From Adlercreutzia caecimuris B7 (lineage in GTDB: Bacteria; Actinomycetota; Coriobacteriia; Coriobacteriales; Eggerthellaceae), in NCBI RefSeq assembly GCF_000403355.2, contig NZ_KE159646.1, positions 2,221,561-2,285,560 on the forward strand: a DNA stretch of 64,000 nt, written 5' to 3'. Positions 1 to 8,314 of the stretch are shown one piece after another. Each line of letters begins with the position of its first letter. The stretch's first letter is position 1. Both the position numbers and the translations under genes were made by a program. A model generated the notes under the pieces. That model was not told the origin of the DNA. It did not search any database and saw nothing but the letters and a program-made list of their open reading frames with translations.

Positions 1-483
1 TTGGGCAACTTCACCCTGGCCAGCGATATCCAGATGTACATCGCCGAGAATTCGAGCTCCAACATCCGCGAGTTGAAAAGCGCCGTCACCAAGGTCATCT
101 ACCAGATGATGCTGTTCAACCGTGCAGACATGACCGTCGAGGAAGTGCGCACGCTCCTGGAGAATCACTTTTCGGGGGGACCGTCGCGGAACCTCTCCAT
201 TGAGGACATCCAGCGTGCTGTTGAATCGTTCTTCAAGGTGAGCCGAAGTGACCTCGTGGGCCCGAAGCGTTCCCGATCGGTCGTGTACCCACGTCAGATC
301 GCTATCTACCTATGCCGGCAGCTCCTCGATCTGCCCTATAACGATATCGGAAAGAAGTTCAACCGAGACCACTCCACCGCCATGCACTCGGTAGCCAGCG
401 TCGAGGAGATGCTGAAGGACAACCGAGGCGTGCAGGAGGAGATTGAGGCACTCCAGAAGATCATTAGCGAATACAGTGAGTAA
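1..483 (+). CDS. dnaA: Chromosomal replication initiator DnaA, 3' part (gene runs off the left edge)
   Basis: C-terminal 160 residues of the initiator that binds DnaA boxes and opens oriC. The visible part begins near the end of the AAA+ domain, where NIREL at about 21-25 matches the sensor II region, and continues through the DNA-binding domain IV. The DnaA signature DHSTAMHSV lies at about 123-131, with the preceding helix LPYNDIGKKFNR. The first codon of the window is not the true start, because the Walker motifs lie upstream. The gene ends cleanly and is followed on the same strand by rpmH, whereas in many bacteria rpmH is divergent from dnaA. Confidence 0.95.
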   Translation: MGNFTLASDIQMYIAENSSSNIRELKSAVTKVIYQMMLFNRADMTVEEVRTLLENHFSGGPSRNLSIEDIQRAVESFFKVSRSDLVGPKRSRSVVYPRQIAIYLCRQLLDLPYNDIGKKFNRDHSTAMHSVASVEEMLKDNRGVQEEIEALQKIISEYSE

Positions 484-821
484 GCGGTGCGTAGAAGGCG
501 AATTCACACTGGAAAGGGTGGGCATAACTCCGGTTTTATCCACGACGGGAAAGAGGGCGACGGGCCGGATTTCCCAAAATAGTGGATTGCAGGTACAGGA
601 AACGAACGGGTTTGGCACATACTGTTTCCTTGATCGACCTGCGAGAACAACAAGTTCTCAGCCAATCCACCATGCTTATTACCACCACTATCCTTTTAAG
701 AAAGAAAAGGAGCAAAAGCTATCCCTCTCGATGTGAGTGTTCGGGTAAGGTGGAAGACGTTACATCGACACGTTCGCCGACGGGGTTTAATAGCCTTTAC
801 GATTTCACCGAGAGTTCCCCG
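484..821. other. Gene-free spacer between dnaA and rpmH; origin function not demonstrated
   Basis: This spacer has one good DnaA-box candidate, TTATCCACG at 536-544, which differs from the TTATCCACA consensus only at the last base. Weaker look-alikes occur near 581 and 663. There is a mildly AT-rich patch at about 675-720. I see no box cluster that would establish oriC. No convincing reading frame is present. Confidence 0.35.
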
Positions 822-849
822 TTGACAGGGTTTGTCTGTGGTATATAAT
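822..849 (+). promoter_or_regulatory. Sigma-70-type promoter of the rpmH operon
   Basis: A perfect TTGACA at 822-827 and a perfect TATAAT at 844-849 are separated by 16 bp. They lie about 40 bp before the rpmH start. This is the best consensus promoter seen in the chromosomal part and fits strong expression of rpmH-rnpA. Confidence 0.85.
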
Positions 850-889
850 TTGAAAGCTATTCTTTGAACCATGAAAGGGAAAGAAAACA

Positions 890-1024
890 ATGAAACGCAC
901 CTATCAACCGAACAAACGCAAGCGCGCCAAGTGCCACGGCTTCCGTGCCCGCATGTCCACCAAGGGCGGCCGCGCTGTTCTCGCTTCCCGTCGTGCTAAG
1001 GGGCGTAAGCGTCTCACCGTCTAA
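890..1024 (+). CDS. rpmH: 50S ribosomal protein L34
   Basis: A 44-residue, very basic protein of the large ribosomal subunit. It opens [14 protein letters not shown] and ends with the arginine/lysine-rich tail [10 protein letters not shown], both typical of L34, and its length is normal. The start follows a purine-rich GAAAGGGAAAG sequence. It is the first gene behind the consensus promoter at 822-849 and precedes rnpA by 14 bp, the near-universal rpmH-rnpA order. Confidence 0.97.
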   Translation: MKRTYQPNKRKRAKCHGFRARMSTKGGRAVLASRRAKGRKRLTV

Positions 1025-1038
1025 GGAAGAAATCAGGC

Positions 1039-1422
1039 GTGGAAACTATCACCTCCAGCACTGAAATCTCCCAGCTCTTTTCCTCTGGTAAGCGGATCAA
1101 GACACCGTATGTGACGTTTATCGTAGGAGAGCGGGCCTCGGACACACAACGAGGTGCAGACGAGCAACACGACCAGTGCGGTCGTGTTGCTTTTATTGCA
1201 GGAAAGAAGTTGGGCAATGCAGTGTGGCGCAATAGTGCTAAACGGCGTATGCGTGCCCTCTGCGGCGAGATGGGGGGTCCCTGGCCGGGAAAAGACGTTA
1301 TTTTTCTCGCGCGGGGAGCAGTGTGCAGGGCGTCTTATCAGGATGTTTCACGAAGCTGCGAGCAGGTGCAGCGCCGATTGGAATCCTGTAGGGAGGACCG
1401 TGCCCATGAAGAAGGTCGTTGA
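1039..1422 (+). CDS. rnpA: Ribonuclease P protein component
   Basis: Protein subunit that helps the RNase P RNA remove tRNA 5' leaders. The 127-residue protein carries the family signature RNSAKRRMR at about 64-72, preceded by GKKLGNAVW, in the expected central position. A GTG start at 1039 is chosen because it follows AAGGAAGAAAT and gives normal length. The 3' end overlaps yidD by 17 nt, suggesting translational coupling. The C-terminus is highly charged and less conserved. Confidence 0.95.
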   Translation: METITSSTEISQLFSSGKRIKTPYVTFIVGERASDTQRGADEQHDQCGRVAFIAGKKLGNAVWRNSAKRRMRALCGEMGGPWPGKDVIFLARGAVCRASYQDVSRSCEQVQRRLESCREDRAHEEGR

Positions 1423-1648
1423 GGTTGCAAAGAAGGTTCCGACCTTATTCGCCGTAGGCCTCATCATGTTCTACCGTATGGCTATATCCCCCCTGCTTCC
1501 GCCTGCCTGCCGGTTTGTTCCTACCTGCTCGGAATACGGCCTGATCGCTTTTAAGCGCTATGGTTTCCGCAAAGGGTTTGTGCTGACGGTGAAACGGATA
1601 CTAAAATGCCGCCCCGGCGGCCCCTGCGGATACGATCCCGTGCCGTAG
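1406..1648 (+). CDS. yidD: Membrane protein insertion efficiency factor YidD
   Basis: An 80-residue protein thought to assist YidC-dependent membrane insertion. The family motif [10 protein letters not shown] is present in the middle, followed by a basic region and the terminal [14 protein letters not shown] hydrophobic N-terminal helix (about 8-28) may associate with the membrane. A much longer in-frame extension upstream exists, but ATG 1406 follows GGGAGGACC and gives the family's usual length. It lies between rnpA and yidC, its standard place. Confidence 0.93.
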   Translation: MKKVVEVAKKVPTLFAVGLIMFYRMAISPLLPPACRFVPTCSEYGLIAFKRYGFRKGFVLTVKRILKCRPGGPCGYDPVP

Positions 1649-1677
1649 GTCGTCGGATTAAGAAGGGTTGAAACACT

Positions 1678-2454
1678 ATGTGGGATATCTTCAAGGACTG
1701 GATCTTCGATGTCATTCAGTTCTTCTACAATTTCTGCCATGACTGGGGCCTCGCGATTATCATCGTGACGATCATCTTCCGCATCATTGTGGCCCCCCTG
1801 ATGCATAAGCAGGCGAAGTCCAATTACGCTATGCAGAAGGTTCAGCCGAAAATCCAGGCTCTAAAGGATCGCTTTCCCGATGACCCCACGCGCCAGTCTC
1901 AGGAGATGCAGAAGATCTACGCCGAGATGAAGTTCAACCCTCTTGCTGGTTGCTTGCCCATGTTGCTGCAGATGCCGATCTTCATCGCTTTGTTTCAGGT
2001 GCTTCGCGAGATGGGCGATCGTGTGGGGGAAACGAGCTATTCGTTCTACAACCTTGTCCCCAACTTGGTTCAGACGCCATCTGGAGCCTTTGCGGAAGGG
2101 TTCGGGACCTTCATCCCCTATCTGATCCTCATGGTGATTTTCGCTGGTGCAACGTTTTTGCCCATGGTTCTCCAGCAGCTTAAGACAGAGAACACCCAGC
2201 AGAAGAATCAGACGCTCATGATGGGCGGCATTATGTCCATCATGATGCTCTGGATCTCCTGGGGTTCCCCCGCTGGCGTGCTCTTGTTCTGGGGCGCCTC
2301 CTCGGTTATCGGCATTGGCCAGAACCAGTTGACGCTTGCTCGTTGTCGTGCACAGGACAAGAAGCGCGAGGAGGAGGAAGCGCTGGTGGTAAAACCCATT
2401 GAGGTCAACGTGGAGCGCAAGGAGAAGAAAAAGCGCCCTAAGAAGAAGCGCTAA
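1678..2454 (+). CDS. yidC: Membrane protein insertase YidC/Oxa1
   Basis: Inserts and folds membrane proteins, alone or with SecYEG. The 258-residue protein is the short form without the large periplasmic domain of proteobacterial YidC. It has several membrane segments, the conserved arginine in the first core helix (about residue 35, in IIFRIIVAPL), and the LAGCLPMLLQMPIFIALF region. A lysine-rich C-tail (KRPKKKR) could contact the ribosome. There is no lipobox. It follows yidD by 29 bp. Confidence 0.96.
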   Translation: MWDIFKDWIFDVIQFFYNFCHDWGLAIIIVTIIFRIIVAPLMHKQAKSNYAMQKVQPKIQALKDRFPDDPTRQSQEMQKIYAEMKFNPLAGCLPMLLQMPIFIALFQVLREMGDRVGETSYSFYNLVPNLVQTPSGAFAEGFGTFIPYLILMVIFAGATFLPMVLQQLKTENTQQKNQTLMMGGIMSIMMLWISWGSPAGVLLFWGASSVIGIGQNQLTLARCRAQDKKREEEEALVVKPIEVNVERKEKKKRPKKKR

Positions 2455-2467
2455 ACCCTATTGTTTG

Positions 2468-2495
2468 AGAGCATGTTTCACGTGAAACATGCTCT
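2468..2495. promoter_or_regulatory. parS: parS site 1, embedded in a 28-bp perfect palindrome with a T-tract
   Basis: TGTTTCACGTGAAACA at 2474-2489 is identical to the bacterial parS consensus that ParB binds. It forms the centre of a perfect 28-bp palindrome that is followed by a run of T. The same DNA could therefore also act as a terminator between yidC and jag. Confidence 0.9.
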
Positions 2496-2557
2496 TTTGT
2501 TTGCCCGCAGATCCAAGGCTTCGCTGCGGAGTCGTTCGAAGAGGAAAGGAGCTCCTT

Positions 2558-3133
2558 ATGGTCGAAGAATTCAATGAGGATACGGAGATTACCGAGGAGG
2601 CTGTAGTCGAGGAGTCTTCCGAACAGGAGGAAGCAGCTGGTTCCGATGGAGACGAATTGGTTGTCACCGATGAGATGCTCGACAACATTGCCGATACGGC
2701 TATCGCAGCGCTTCAGGATATCCTCCGTTACTTCAATGTCGGCGAAGTGACTATCGACGAGTACGAGGGCGACGAGGGAGAGCTTATCCTCGATATTAGC
2801 GGCGATGACATGGCTGTTCTTATTGGCCGTCACGGGAAGACACTCGATGCGCTGCAGTTTATCGTGTCTATGATCACTGTGCGAACCATCGGGTTCCGTT
2901 ATCCGGTTGTTGTTGACGTTGAAGGTTACAAGAACCGGCAGCGTCAGAAATTGGAGTCGATCGCTCACTCCTCAGCCAACCGCGCAGCAAGTCAGCATCG
3001 CAAGGTTGGGCTTCGTCCGATGACTCCCTATGAGCGCCGCATTATCCACATAGCTCTGCGTGACGACGACCGTGTTGAGACGGTCTCTGAAGGTGAGGGG
3101 TCTGCTCGGCACGTGGTTGTGGTTCCCTGCTAA
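2558..3133 (+). CDS. jag: Jag/KhpB-type RNA-binding protein (KH and R3H domains)
   Basis: RNA-binding protein usually encoded next to yidC. The N-terminal third is strongly acidic and replaces the basic Jag-N domain seen in Firmicutes. A KH domain follows with the GRHG loop (IGRHGKTLDALQF), then an R3H domain (MTPYERRIIHIALRDD). The start at 2558 is preferred over an in-frame start at 2489 because it follows AGGAAAGGAG and because the upstream start lies in the parS palindrome. The result is 191 aa. Confidence 0.93.
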   Translation: MVEEFNEDTEITEEAVVEESSEQEEAAGSDGDELVVTDEMLDNIADTAIAALQDILRYFNVGEVTIDEYEGDEGELILDISGDDMAVLIGRHGKTLDALQFIVSMITVRTIGFRYPVVVDVEGYKNRQRQKLESIAHSSANRAASQHRKVGLRPMTPYERRIIHIALRDDDRVETVSEGEGSARHVVVVPC

Positions 3134-3160
3134 CCTCGTCTTCTTTCAGCGAGTTTTCAA

Positions 3161-3192
3161 GGGAGCGCCCCGTTGGACGCTCCCTTTCTTTT
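3161..3192 (+). terminator. Terminator after jag
   Basis: GGGAGCG pairs with CGCTCCC across a 10-nt loop, followed by TTTCTTTT. It separates jag from rsmG. Confidence 0.8.
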
Positions 3193-3231
3193 AGAATTGA
3201 TGTTCTTGATACTCGAGAGGAGGAGCTTGCT

Positions 3232-3906
3232 ATGGATTTTGCTCGCGCCGAGAATACTTCTCGCCGTTACCTTGATCTTATTCTAGAGGCAAACAAGAGG
3301 ACGAATCTCACGCGTATAACCTCTCGTGAGGAAGCTGAAATCCTTCACCTGGAAGACTCCTGGGTGGGTCTACCTGAGATCAACCGAGCCCCTGCCGGCC
3401 GTTATGGCGACTTAGGGTCCGGTGGAGGTTTTCCCGGGGTGCCTATAGCCTTGGCAACAGGACGCGAGACTGTTCTTGTGGACTCCGTTAAAAAGAAGAT
3501 GGCTATTGTGGACTCAGCTTTGGATGAACTTGGAATTGGCGAGCAAGTATCTACGTACCGTGGGCGCATTGAGGAGTTGGCGCTATCTCAGCCACAGTCG
3601 TTCTCCGTTCTGACTGCCCGCGCTCTCGCCCGACTTGGTGCTCTTCTCGAATTGGCTTCCCCATTGCTCGTGAAAGGGGGAGTTCTCGTCTGCTATAAAG
3701 CACAATTATCCGAGGAGGAACTCAAAGAGGCCCGATGTGTCGAGAGTATGCTCGGCATGCGCTTGATATCGATACGAGAGGTGATGTTGAGTGACGGGGA
3801 GACCAAGCGCACTATTGTTGCTTTTGAAAAAGTGGGTAAGTCGCTCGTCAAGCTACCACGTCGGATTGGAGCGGCGCAGAGAAATCCCCTCAAGCCGCAG
3901 AAGTAG
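3232..3906 (+). CDS. rsmG: 16S rRNA (guanine-527 N7) methyltransferase RsmG (GidB)
   Basis: SAM-dependent methyltransferase that modifies G527 of 16S rRNA. The 224-residue protein shows the family N-terminus with NLT at 25-27 and the SAM-binding loop GDLGSGGGFPGVPIA from about residue 59. The start follows GAGAGGAGGAGC. It sits between jag and parA, the usual origin-proximal order. The C-terminal 20 residues are basic and variable. Loss of RsmG is known to give low-level streptomycin resistance in other bacteria. Confidence 0.95.
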   Translation: MDFARAENTSRRYLDLILEANKRTNLTRITSREEAEILHLEDSWVGLPEINRAPAGRYGDLGSGGGFPGVPIALATGRETVLVDSVKKKMAIVDSALDELGIGEQVSTYRGRIEELALSQPQSFSVLTARALARLGALLELASPLLVKGGVLVCYKAQLSEEELKEARCVESMLGMRLISIREVMLSDGETKRTIVAFEKVGKSLVKLPRRIGAAQRNPLKPQK

Positions 3907-3922
3907 TGTTTCACATGAAACA
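3907..3922. promoter_or_regulatory. parS: parS site 2 (one mismatch), within an inverted repeat
   Basis: TGTTTCACATGAAACA matches parS with one change in the central CG. It starts one base after the rsmG stop codon and is flanked by AGAAGTA and TTACTTCT, so it also forms an imperfect hairpin just upstream of parA. Confidence 0.75.
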
Positions 3923-4005
3923 TTACTTCTCCCTATAGACGATAAGAGGGCTTCTCCCGTCAATGGCGATGCTATACTGTCAGGCATTAAAGGAAGGAGG
4001 TTCCT

Positions 4006-5007
4006 GTGGGATTCTTTGATGGTCTAAAACGAGAATCGAAACAAAATCAGGCTATCGACGCCGCGCGCGCTTCCCAGGAGCAAGATGCTGTCCCTCCTCT
4101 AGAAGAGGAGACTTCTTATCTCGAGAGGGATATTGAAGAGGTTGAGGTTCAGATCCGCGAACGGGAAGGCTCCTCTTATGAGGCGATACCGATGCAGCCT
4201 CTTAAGTCGTACAAGGACAAGGCTCCTGTTCGCCATGTGATTGGCAATACGAAGATTGTTGCCATTATCAATCAAAAGGGCGGAGTTGGTAAATCAACGA
4301 CGGCTATTAACTTGGCGGCAGCCCTCGGTGAGATGGGAAAGCAGGTTCTCCTTGTCGACCTTGACCCGCAGGGCAACTGCTCAAGCGGTCTGGGTATCGA
4401 GAAGAGCTTGATTCAACAGTGCATATATGATGTGTTGCTGAATGACGTCCCCATTGAGGACGTCATCATTCCCGATATTACCGAGGGAGTGGATATCGCT
4501 CCTGCCACCATCAATCTTGCCGGTGCGGAAGTAGAGCTTGTAGCCGAGATGGCCCGAGAGAATCGATTGAAGGATGCTGTCGGGAGTATGCGCGGCCGTT
4601 ATGATTTTGTCTTGGTTGATTGCCCTCCTTCATTGGGTTTGCTTACGGTAAATGCATTGGTCGCAGCGGATAAGCTGCTCATTCCTATCCAGTGCGAGTT
4701 CTACGCTCTTGAAGGTGTGACAAAACTTCTTGAATCAATGAAACGTGTCAAATCTCGGCTTAATCCGACGCTCGATATCTATGGTATCTTGCTGACTATG
4801 TATGACAGCCGGACAACGTTGTCTAAGCAGGTTGTCGATGAAGTGCGTGAATACTTCGGGCGCTTGGTGTTTTCAACCCCCATCCCGCGCACGGTTAAAC
4901 TGTCTGAGGCTCCGAGTTTTGGTCAGCCGATCACTCAATACGATCCGAAGGGGCGTGGCGCCCTCTCTTATATCGAGCTTGCGAAGGAAGTGATTTCACG
5001 TGGCTAA
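4006..5007 (+). CDS. parA: Chromosome-partitioning ATPase ParA (Soj)
   Basis: Walker-type ATPase that moves ParB-parS complexes during origin segregation. The deviant Walker A motif KGGVGKST is at 91-98, followed by DLDPQGN and the usual DCPPSLG region. An unusual acidic N-terminal extension of about 80 residues precedes the ATPase core. It is probably real, because the GTG start at 4006 directly follows AAGGAAGGAGG. A TATACT box at 3973-3978 lacks a good -35. It overlaps parB by 8 nt. Confidence 0.95.
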   Translation: MGFFDGLKRESKQNQAIDAARASQEQDAVPPLEEETSYLERDIEEVEVQIREREGSSYEAIPMQPLKSYKDKAPVRHVIGNTKIVAIINQKGGVGKSTTAINLAAALGEMGKQVLLVDLDPQGNCSSGLGIEKSLIQQCIYDVLLNDVPIEDVIIPDITEGVDIAPATINLAGAEVELVAEMARENRLKDAVGSMRGRYDFVLVDCPPSLGLLTVNALVAADKLLIPIQCEFYALEGVTKLLESMKRVKSRLNPTLDIYGILLTMYDSRTTLSKQVVDEVREYFGRLVFSTPIPRTVKLSEAPSFGQPITQYDPKGRGALSYIELAKEVISRG

Positions 5008-6067
5008 GCCTGAGCGTCGTGGCGGTCTCGGCCGTGGATTGGGGTCGTTGCTTCCCGGTACCTATGATTCACCTGCGCCGGCGGCTCCGGCTCCGGAGCG
5101 TCAGCGAGTAACGATTGAGGTCGAGGAGGAGGCTGCTCGTGAGGCTCCTGTGTCGACTCGTCCAGCTGCAATTGCCATCGAGGAGGAGTTGAGCGGGGTT
5201 GTTCTCTCGGAGCCAATTCCCCGTGAGGTAGTGTCTTTGACTGATGTATCGGACGCGGTCGATGACTCTGATAGGAGTACTGACGAGGTTCCGATTGAAA
5301 AGATCGCTCCCAACCCCGATCAGCCGCGCACGCAGTTCAAGAAAGAGGAGATCGAAGAGCTCTCGAACTCTATCGAGAAAGATGGTCTTTTGCAGCCGAT
5401 ACTCGTTCGCAGAATGGACGACGGGACGTATCAGATCATCGCTGGTGAACGCCGCTGGCAGGCTTCTAAAGCTGCCGGTCTCGAGAAGGTTCCTGTTCGC
5501 ATCAAAGATGTCGATGACAATCAGGCTCTTGAGCTTGCCCTGATCGAGAATATTCAGCGAAGCGATCTCAATCCCATTGAGGAGGCTTACGGTTATCGTC
5601 GACTGATGGAACGGCGCTCCATGACGCAGGCTGAGGTGGCTCAAGCAGTCTCTAAGGGTCGATCCACTGTGGCAAATGCGCTACGTTTGCTTGATCTTCC
5701 CGAAGAAGCACAGCAGCTTTTGTATGAGGAAAAGATCACAGCGGGTCACGCTCGCGCTATTCTTTCGGTACCCACTGCAGAGGGTAAGGCGAAGCTTACG
5801 GAGAAAATTATCGAAGGGTCGCTCACGGTACGCGAAGCAGAAAATCTCGCTCGGCTCCTTTCCGGTAAGAGAGATGCTTCGTCATCAACTGCGCGCCCCT
5901 CTCTTCCTCCGGTGTACAAGACGGTGGCGAGAACGCTCCGAGAAACACTTAAGACCAATGTTCGCGTGAAGTCTGCTAAAGGGAAAAACAAGATCGAGAT
6001 TGAGTTTAAGGATGAAGAGGATCTCCAGCGGCTCATCCATGAGATTCTTGGAAGCGAAAACGATTAA
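5000..6067 (+). CDS. parB: Chromosome-partitioning CTPase ParB (Spo0J)
   Basis: DNA-sliding clamp that loads at parS. The N-terminal GRGLGSLLP region resembles the ParA-stimulating end of the family. After an acidic linker comes the ParB N-domain with NPDQPRTQF and the CTP-binding motif GERRWQA at about 149-155. The helix-turn-helix MTQAEVAQAVSKGRSTVANAL contacts parS. The C-terminal dimerization region is basic and coiled. Four parS-like sites lie within 3.7 kb, two before and two after this gene. Confidence 0.96.
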   Translation: MAKPERRGGLGRGLGSLLPGTYDSPAPAAPAPERQRVTIEVEEEAAREAPVSTRPAAIAIEEELSGVVLSEPIPREVVSLTDVSDAVDDSDRSTDEVPIEKIAPNPDQPRTQFKKEEIEELSNSIEKDGLLQPILVRRMDDGTYQIIAGERRWQASKAAGLEKVPVRIKDVDDNQALELALIENIQRSDLNPIEEAYGYRRLMERRSMTQAEVAQAVSKGRSTVANALRLLDLPEEAQQLLYEEKITAGHARAILSVPTAEGKAKLTEKIIEGSLTVREAENLARLLSGKRDASSSTARPSLPPVYKTVARTLRETLKTNVRVKSAKGKNKIEIEFKDEEDLQRLIHEILGSEND

Positions 6068-6090
6068 AGAGAAGTTTTCGCCATGTAAAG

Positions 6091-6122
6091 AAGGAGGCTG
6101 TTTCACGTGAAACAGCCTCCTT
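6091..6122. terminator. parS: parS site 3 fused to the parB terminator
   Basis: A perfect parS (TGTTTCACGTGAAACA, 6099-6114) is the core of a 32-bp palindrome whose outer arms read AAGGAGGC and GCCTCCTT. It is followed by CTTGTTTT. It ends the parA-parB operon and probably works both as a terminator and as a ParB site. Confidence 0.88.
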
Positions 6123-6159
6123 CTTGTTTTCCCATGGGTTAATGGTCAAGAAATTTGTT

Positions 6160-7233
6160 TTACATAACCTGGATATTGTGAGATGTTTCACGTGAAACAA
6201 GCTTGTTCTTCAACTGCCCGCAAGCCCCTGCGATATCGCTTCCCCGAGACTTCCTCATGCTTACCTCGATGGAATGGCGTTCCAGCTCATTGGTCCAGTG
6301 CCCGATAGTTTGCATGCTAGAGGGTTGATAGGGAGCCCCCTCAACGGCGTTCATGGGAAGAAGGTTTACATGGCAGAGAAGGCCCGAGCAGAAGCGGATA
6401 AGAGCCTGAAGATCCGCTTCGGAGTCATTTACCTTCTGTATGAGAAGGTATTCGAGGCTCACGCGCCGACGGGTTTTCTCAATATAAGATTCCAGGGCTT
6501 TCTTCAGAAGCGGGAGCGGTTGTTGGGAAACGCGCGGCATAAGCTGATCCCTTGTTTCCTGGACGGCTGAGTGCAGAGAGACAGCAAGGGTGAACTGCTC
6601 GTGCTCGAGGGAGAGCCGATGGATTCCATCAATAAGGCCGCAGGTGGAAATGGTGATATGTCGCGCTCCAATATTGAGGTTGTCAGAGGCATTCATGAGC
6701 TTGAGGGCGTCAATCACTTCCTCGTAATTGAGAAAAGGCTCTCCTTGGCCCATGACCACGACGTTACTCACTCTCGCGTCGAAGTCTTTCTGAACCAGCG
6801 ACACCTGTTGGATGATCTCGGAGGCAGATAGGTTGCGGCCAAGTCCCTCTTTTCCGGTTGCGCAGAAAGAGCAAGCCATAGGGCAGCCCACCTGTGATGA
6901 CACACAGACGGTGAGACGGCTCAAGAGGCCGCTCTCCTTGAAAACGGGCATCCCCACTGTTTCGACGAGAAGACCGTCCTCTAAGCGCAAAACATATTTT
7001 CGCGTCCCGTCAGCTGAAATCTGCCGGTCGAAAACAGATAGGCCCTGCGAGGGAAAGGCTTGAGCGAGCTTGTCTCGCACAGCCCGCGGAACGTTCGTCA
7101 TGGCATCAACGGAGGGACAGTGATGCTTGTGGATCCATTCGTAGACCTGCTTCGCTCGAAACCGGGGGAATCCCCAGGTTTCCATAAGCGTGGTTAGCTC
7201 ATCGACGGAGAGTTTTATAAGTTGGTTGTTCAT
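6160..7233 (-). CDS. rlmN: Dual-specificity 23S rRNA/tRNA adenine-C2 methyltransferase RlmN
   Basis: Radical SAM enzyme that methylates A2503 of 23S rRNA and A37 of some tRNAs. The radical SAM cluster motif CPMACSFC (CX3CX2C) is present, as is the C-terminal SRGSDIAGACGQL with its catalytic cysteine. The start MNNQLIKLSVDEL gives a normal 357 residues. A TATAAT box ends only 6 nt before this ATG, so the mRNA may be leaderless, which argues against the longer upstream frame. Its last codons contain a parS site. Confidence 0.95.
   Translation of the reverse strand: MNNQLIKLSVDELTTLMETWGFPRFRAKQVYEWIHKHHCPSVDAMTNVPRAVRDKLAQAFPSQGLSVFDRQISADGTRKYVLRLEDGLLVETVGMPVFKESGLLSRLTVCVSSQVGCPMACSFCATGKEGLGRNLSASEIIQQVSLVQKDFDARVSNVVVMGQGEPFLNYEEVIDALKLMNASDNLNIGARHITISTCGLIDGIHRLSLEHEQFTLAVSLHSAVQETRDQLMPRVSQQPLPLLKKALESYIEKTRRRVSLEYLLIQKVNDSEADLQALIRFCSGLLCHVNLLPMNAVEGAPYQPSSMQTIGHWTNELERHSIEVSMRKSRGSDIAGACGQLKNKLVSRETSHNIQVM
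6184..6199. promoter_or_regulatory. parS: parS site 4, inside the rlmN coding region
   Basis: TGTTTCACGTGAAACA, a perfect parS, lies in the 3' end of rlmN and is read on the minus strand as part of LVSRETS. It lies 69 bp from site 3. A perfect 16-mer in a coding frame implies selection to keep the site. Confidence 0.88.
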
Positions 7234-7304
7234 GGGCCCATTATAGACAATCGACCCTCTGATATACTCTATCTCAGATATTCTTCGTCTTGAAAGGTGC
7301 ACGC

Positions 7305-8252
7305 ATGGCTCAAACTGTAGATCCTTCGTCGATCCGTGTGGCGCTGCTGGCTGGCGGAACAAGCGGCGAGCGCGAGATTTCCCTCGCTTCGGGTGAGGGT
7401 GCCGGTGAGGCACTCCGGGCGGCCGGCTTTATTGTTGAGGCTTTCGACCCCGCTTCGAGGGAAGACTTGAAGAAACTTATCGATGGAAACTTCGACGTTG
7501 CGTTTCTCTGTCTTCACGGCAAGGGGGGAGAGGACGGGTGCCTCCAAGGTTTCCTAGAGACGATCGGGCTTCCCTACACAGGGCCGGGGGTGTGGGCGAG
7601 CGCGACGGCGATGAACAAAGCCAAGTCTAAGCTGTTTTATCTTCAGGCAGGTATTCCCACAGCTCCTTTCACATACCTTGAGCGCGGAGCGGCGTACGAT
7701 GCGGCGAGCATTGCTGAGAAAATGAATGGGCAATGTGTGGTGAAGCCGGCAACTGAGGGAAGCGCTCTTGGCATCTATATCGTCGAGGGCGCGGCGGAGA
7801 TTGCCAGCGCCATAGAAGCCGTGCACGAGATTGATGACCTCGTTGTCGTCGAGAGATTTATTGAGGGCACGGAGATTACCGTTGCTGTGCTCGGAAACGA
7901 GGATCCGCATGCCCTCCCCATCATCGAAATCGTGCCTCGTGGTGAATTCTATGACTTCGATTCAAAGTATGCTCCCGGGGGATCACAGCATATTTGCCCT
8001 GCTCGTCTTGATGAGAAGACAACGGCCTATGTGCAGGATCTGGCCGAGAGGGCACACAAAGCCCTTGAGTGCACTGGCGTTTCGCGTTCGGACTTTATCT
8101 TGGACGCTGAAGGGACGCCGTGGATTCTCGAGACCAATACGATTCCCGGCATGACCGCCACCTCTCTGCTTCCCGATGCCGGCCGCGCGGCGGGTATCGA
8201 GTTCCCTGAGTTGTGTACCAGGCTGATTGAAAGCGCCCTTGCTGGTCGCTAA
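7305..8252 (+). CDS. ddl: D-alanine--D-alanine ligase
   Basis: ATP-grasp ligase making the D-Ala-D-Ala end of peptidoglycan precursors. The N-terminal LLAGGTSGEREISL, the ATP-grasp loop EGSALG and the C-terminal ETNTIPGMT are family hallmarks. The omega-loop reads FYDFDSKY, as in D-Ala-selecting enzymes rather than VanA/B-type D-lactate ligases. ATG 7305 is preferred over TTG 7290 because GAAAGG precedes it, giving 315 residues. It is divergent from rlmN and has a TATACT box at 7263-7268. Confidence 0.95.
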   Translation: MAQTVDPSSIRVALLAGGTSGEREISLASGEGAGEALRAAGFIVEAFDPASREDLKKLIDGNFDVAFLCLHGKGGEDGCLQGFLETIGLPYTGPGVWASATAMNKAKSKLFYLQAGIPTAPFTYLERGAAYDAASIAEKMNGQCVVKPATEGSALGIYIVEGAAEIASAIEAVHEIDDLVVVERFIEGTEITVAVLGNEDPHALPIIEIVPRGEFYDFDSKYAPGGSQHICPARLDEKTTAYVQDLAERAHKALECTGVSRSDFILDAEGTPWILETNTIPGMTATSLLPDAGRAAGIEFPELCTRLIESALAGR

Positions 8253-8265
8253 TCCTTGGGGAAAG

Positions 8266-8296
8266 AGAAGGCCCGAGGTTCTCCTCGGGCCTTCTT
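8266..8296 (+). terminator. Terminator after ddl
   Basis: AGAAGGCCCGAGG pairs with CCTCGGGCCTTCTT around a TTCT loop. It can also serve the leftward gene ending at 8315. Confidence 0.85.
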
Positions 8297-8314
8297 GCCT
8301 GTGTCGCTCGCCTG

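Noticed and set aside
1-483. dnaA as a truncated pseudogene
   Set aside because: The frame is open to the first base of the window and all C-terminal motifs are intact, so it is only cut by the window edge.
484-889. Assignment of oriC between dnaA and rpmH
   Set aside because: Only one near-consensus DnaA box and a modest AT-rich stretch are visible. That is not enough to call an origin.
7305-8252. VanA/VanB-type glycopeptide-resistance ligase
   Set aside because: The omega-loop has the FYDFDSKY form of D-Ala-D-Ala ligases, and no vanH or vanX neighbours are present.
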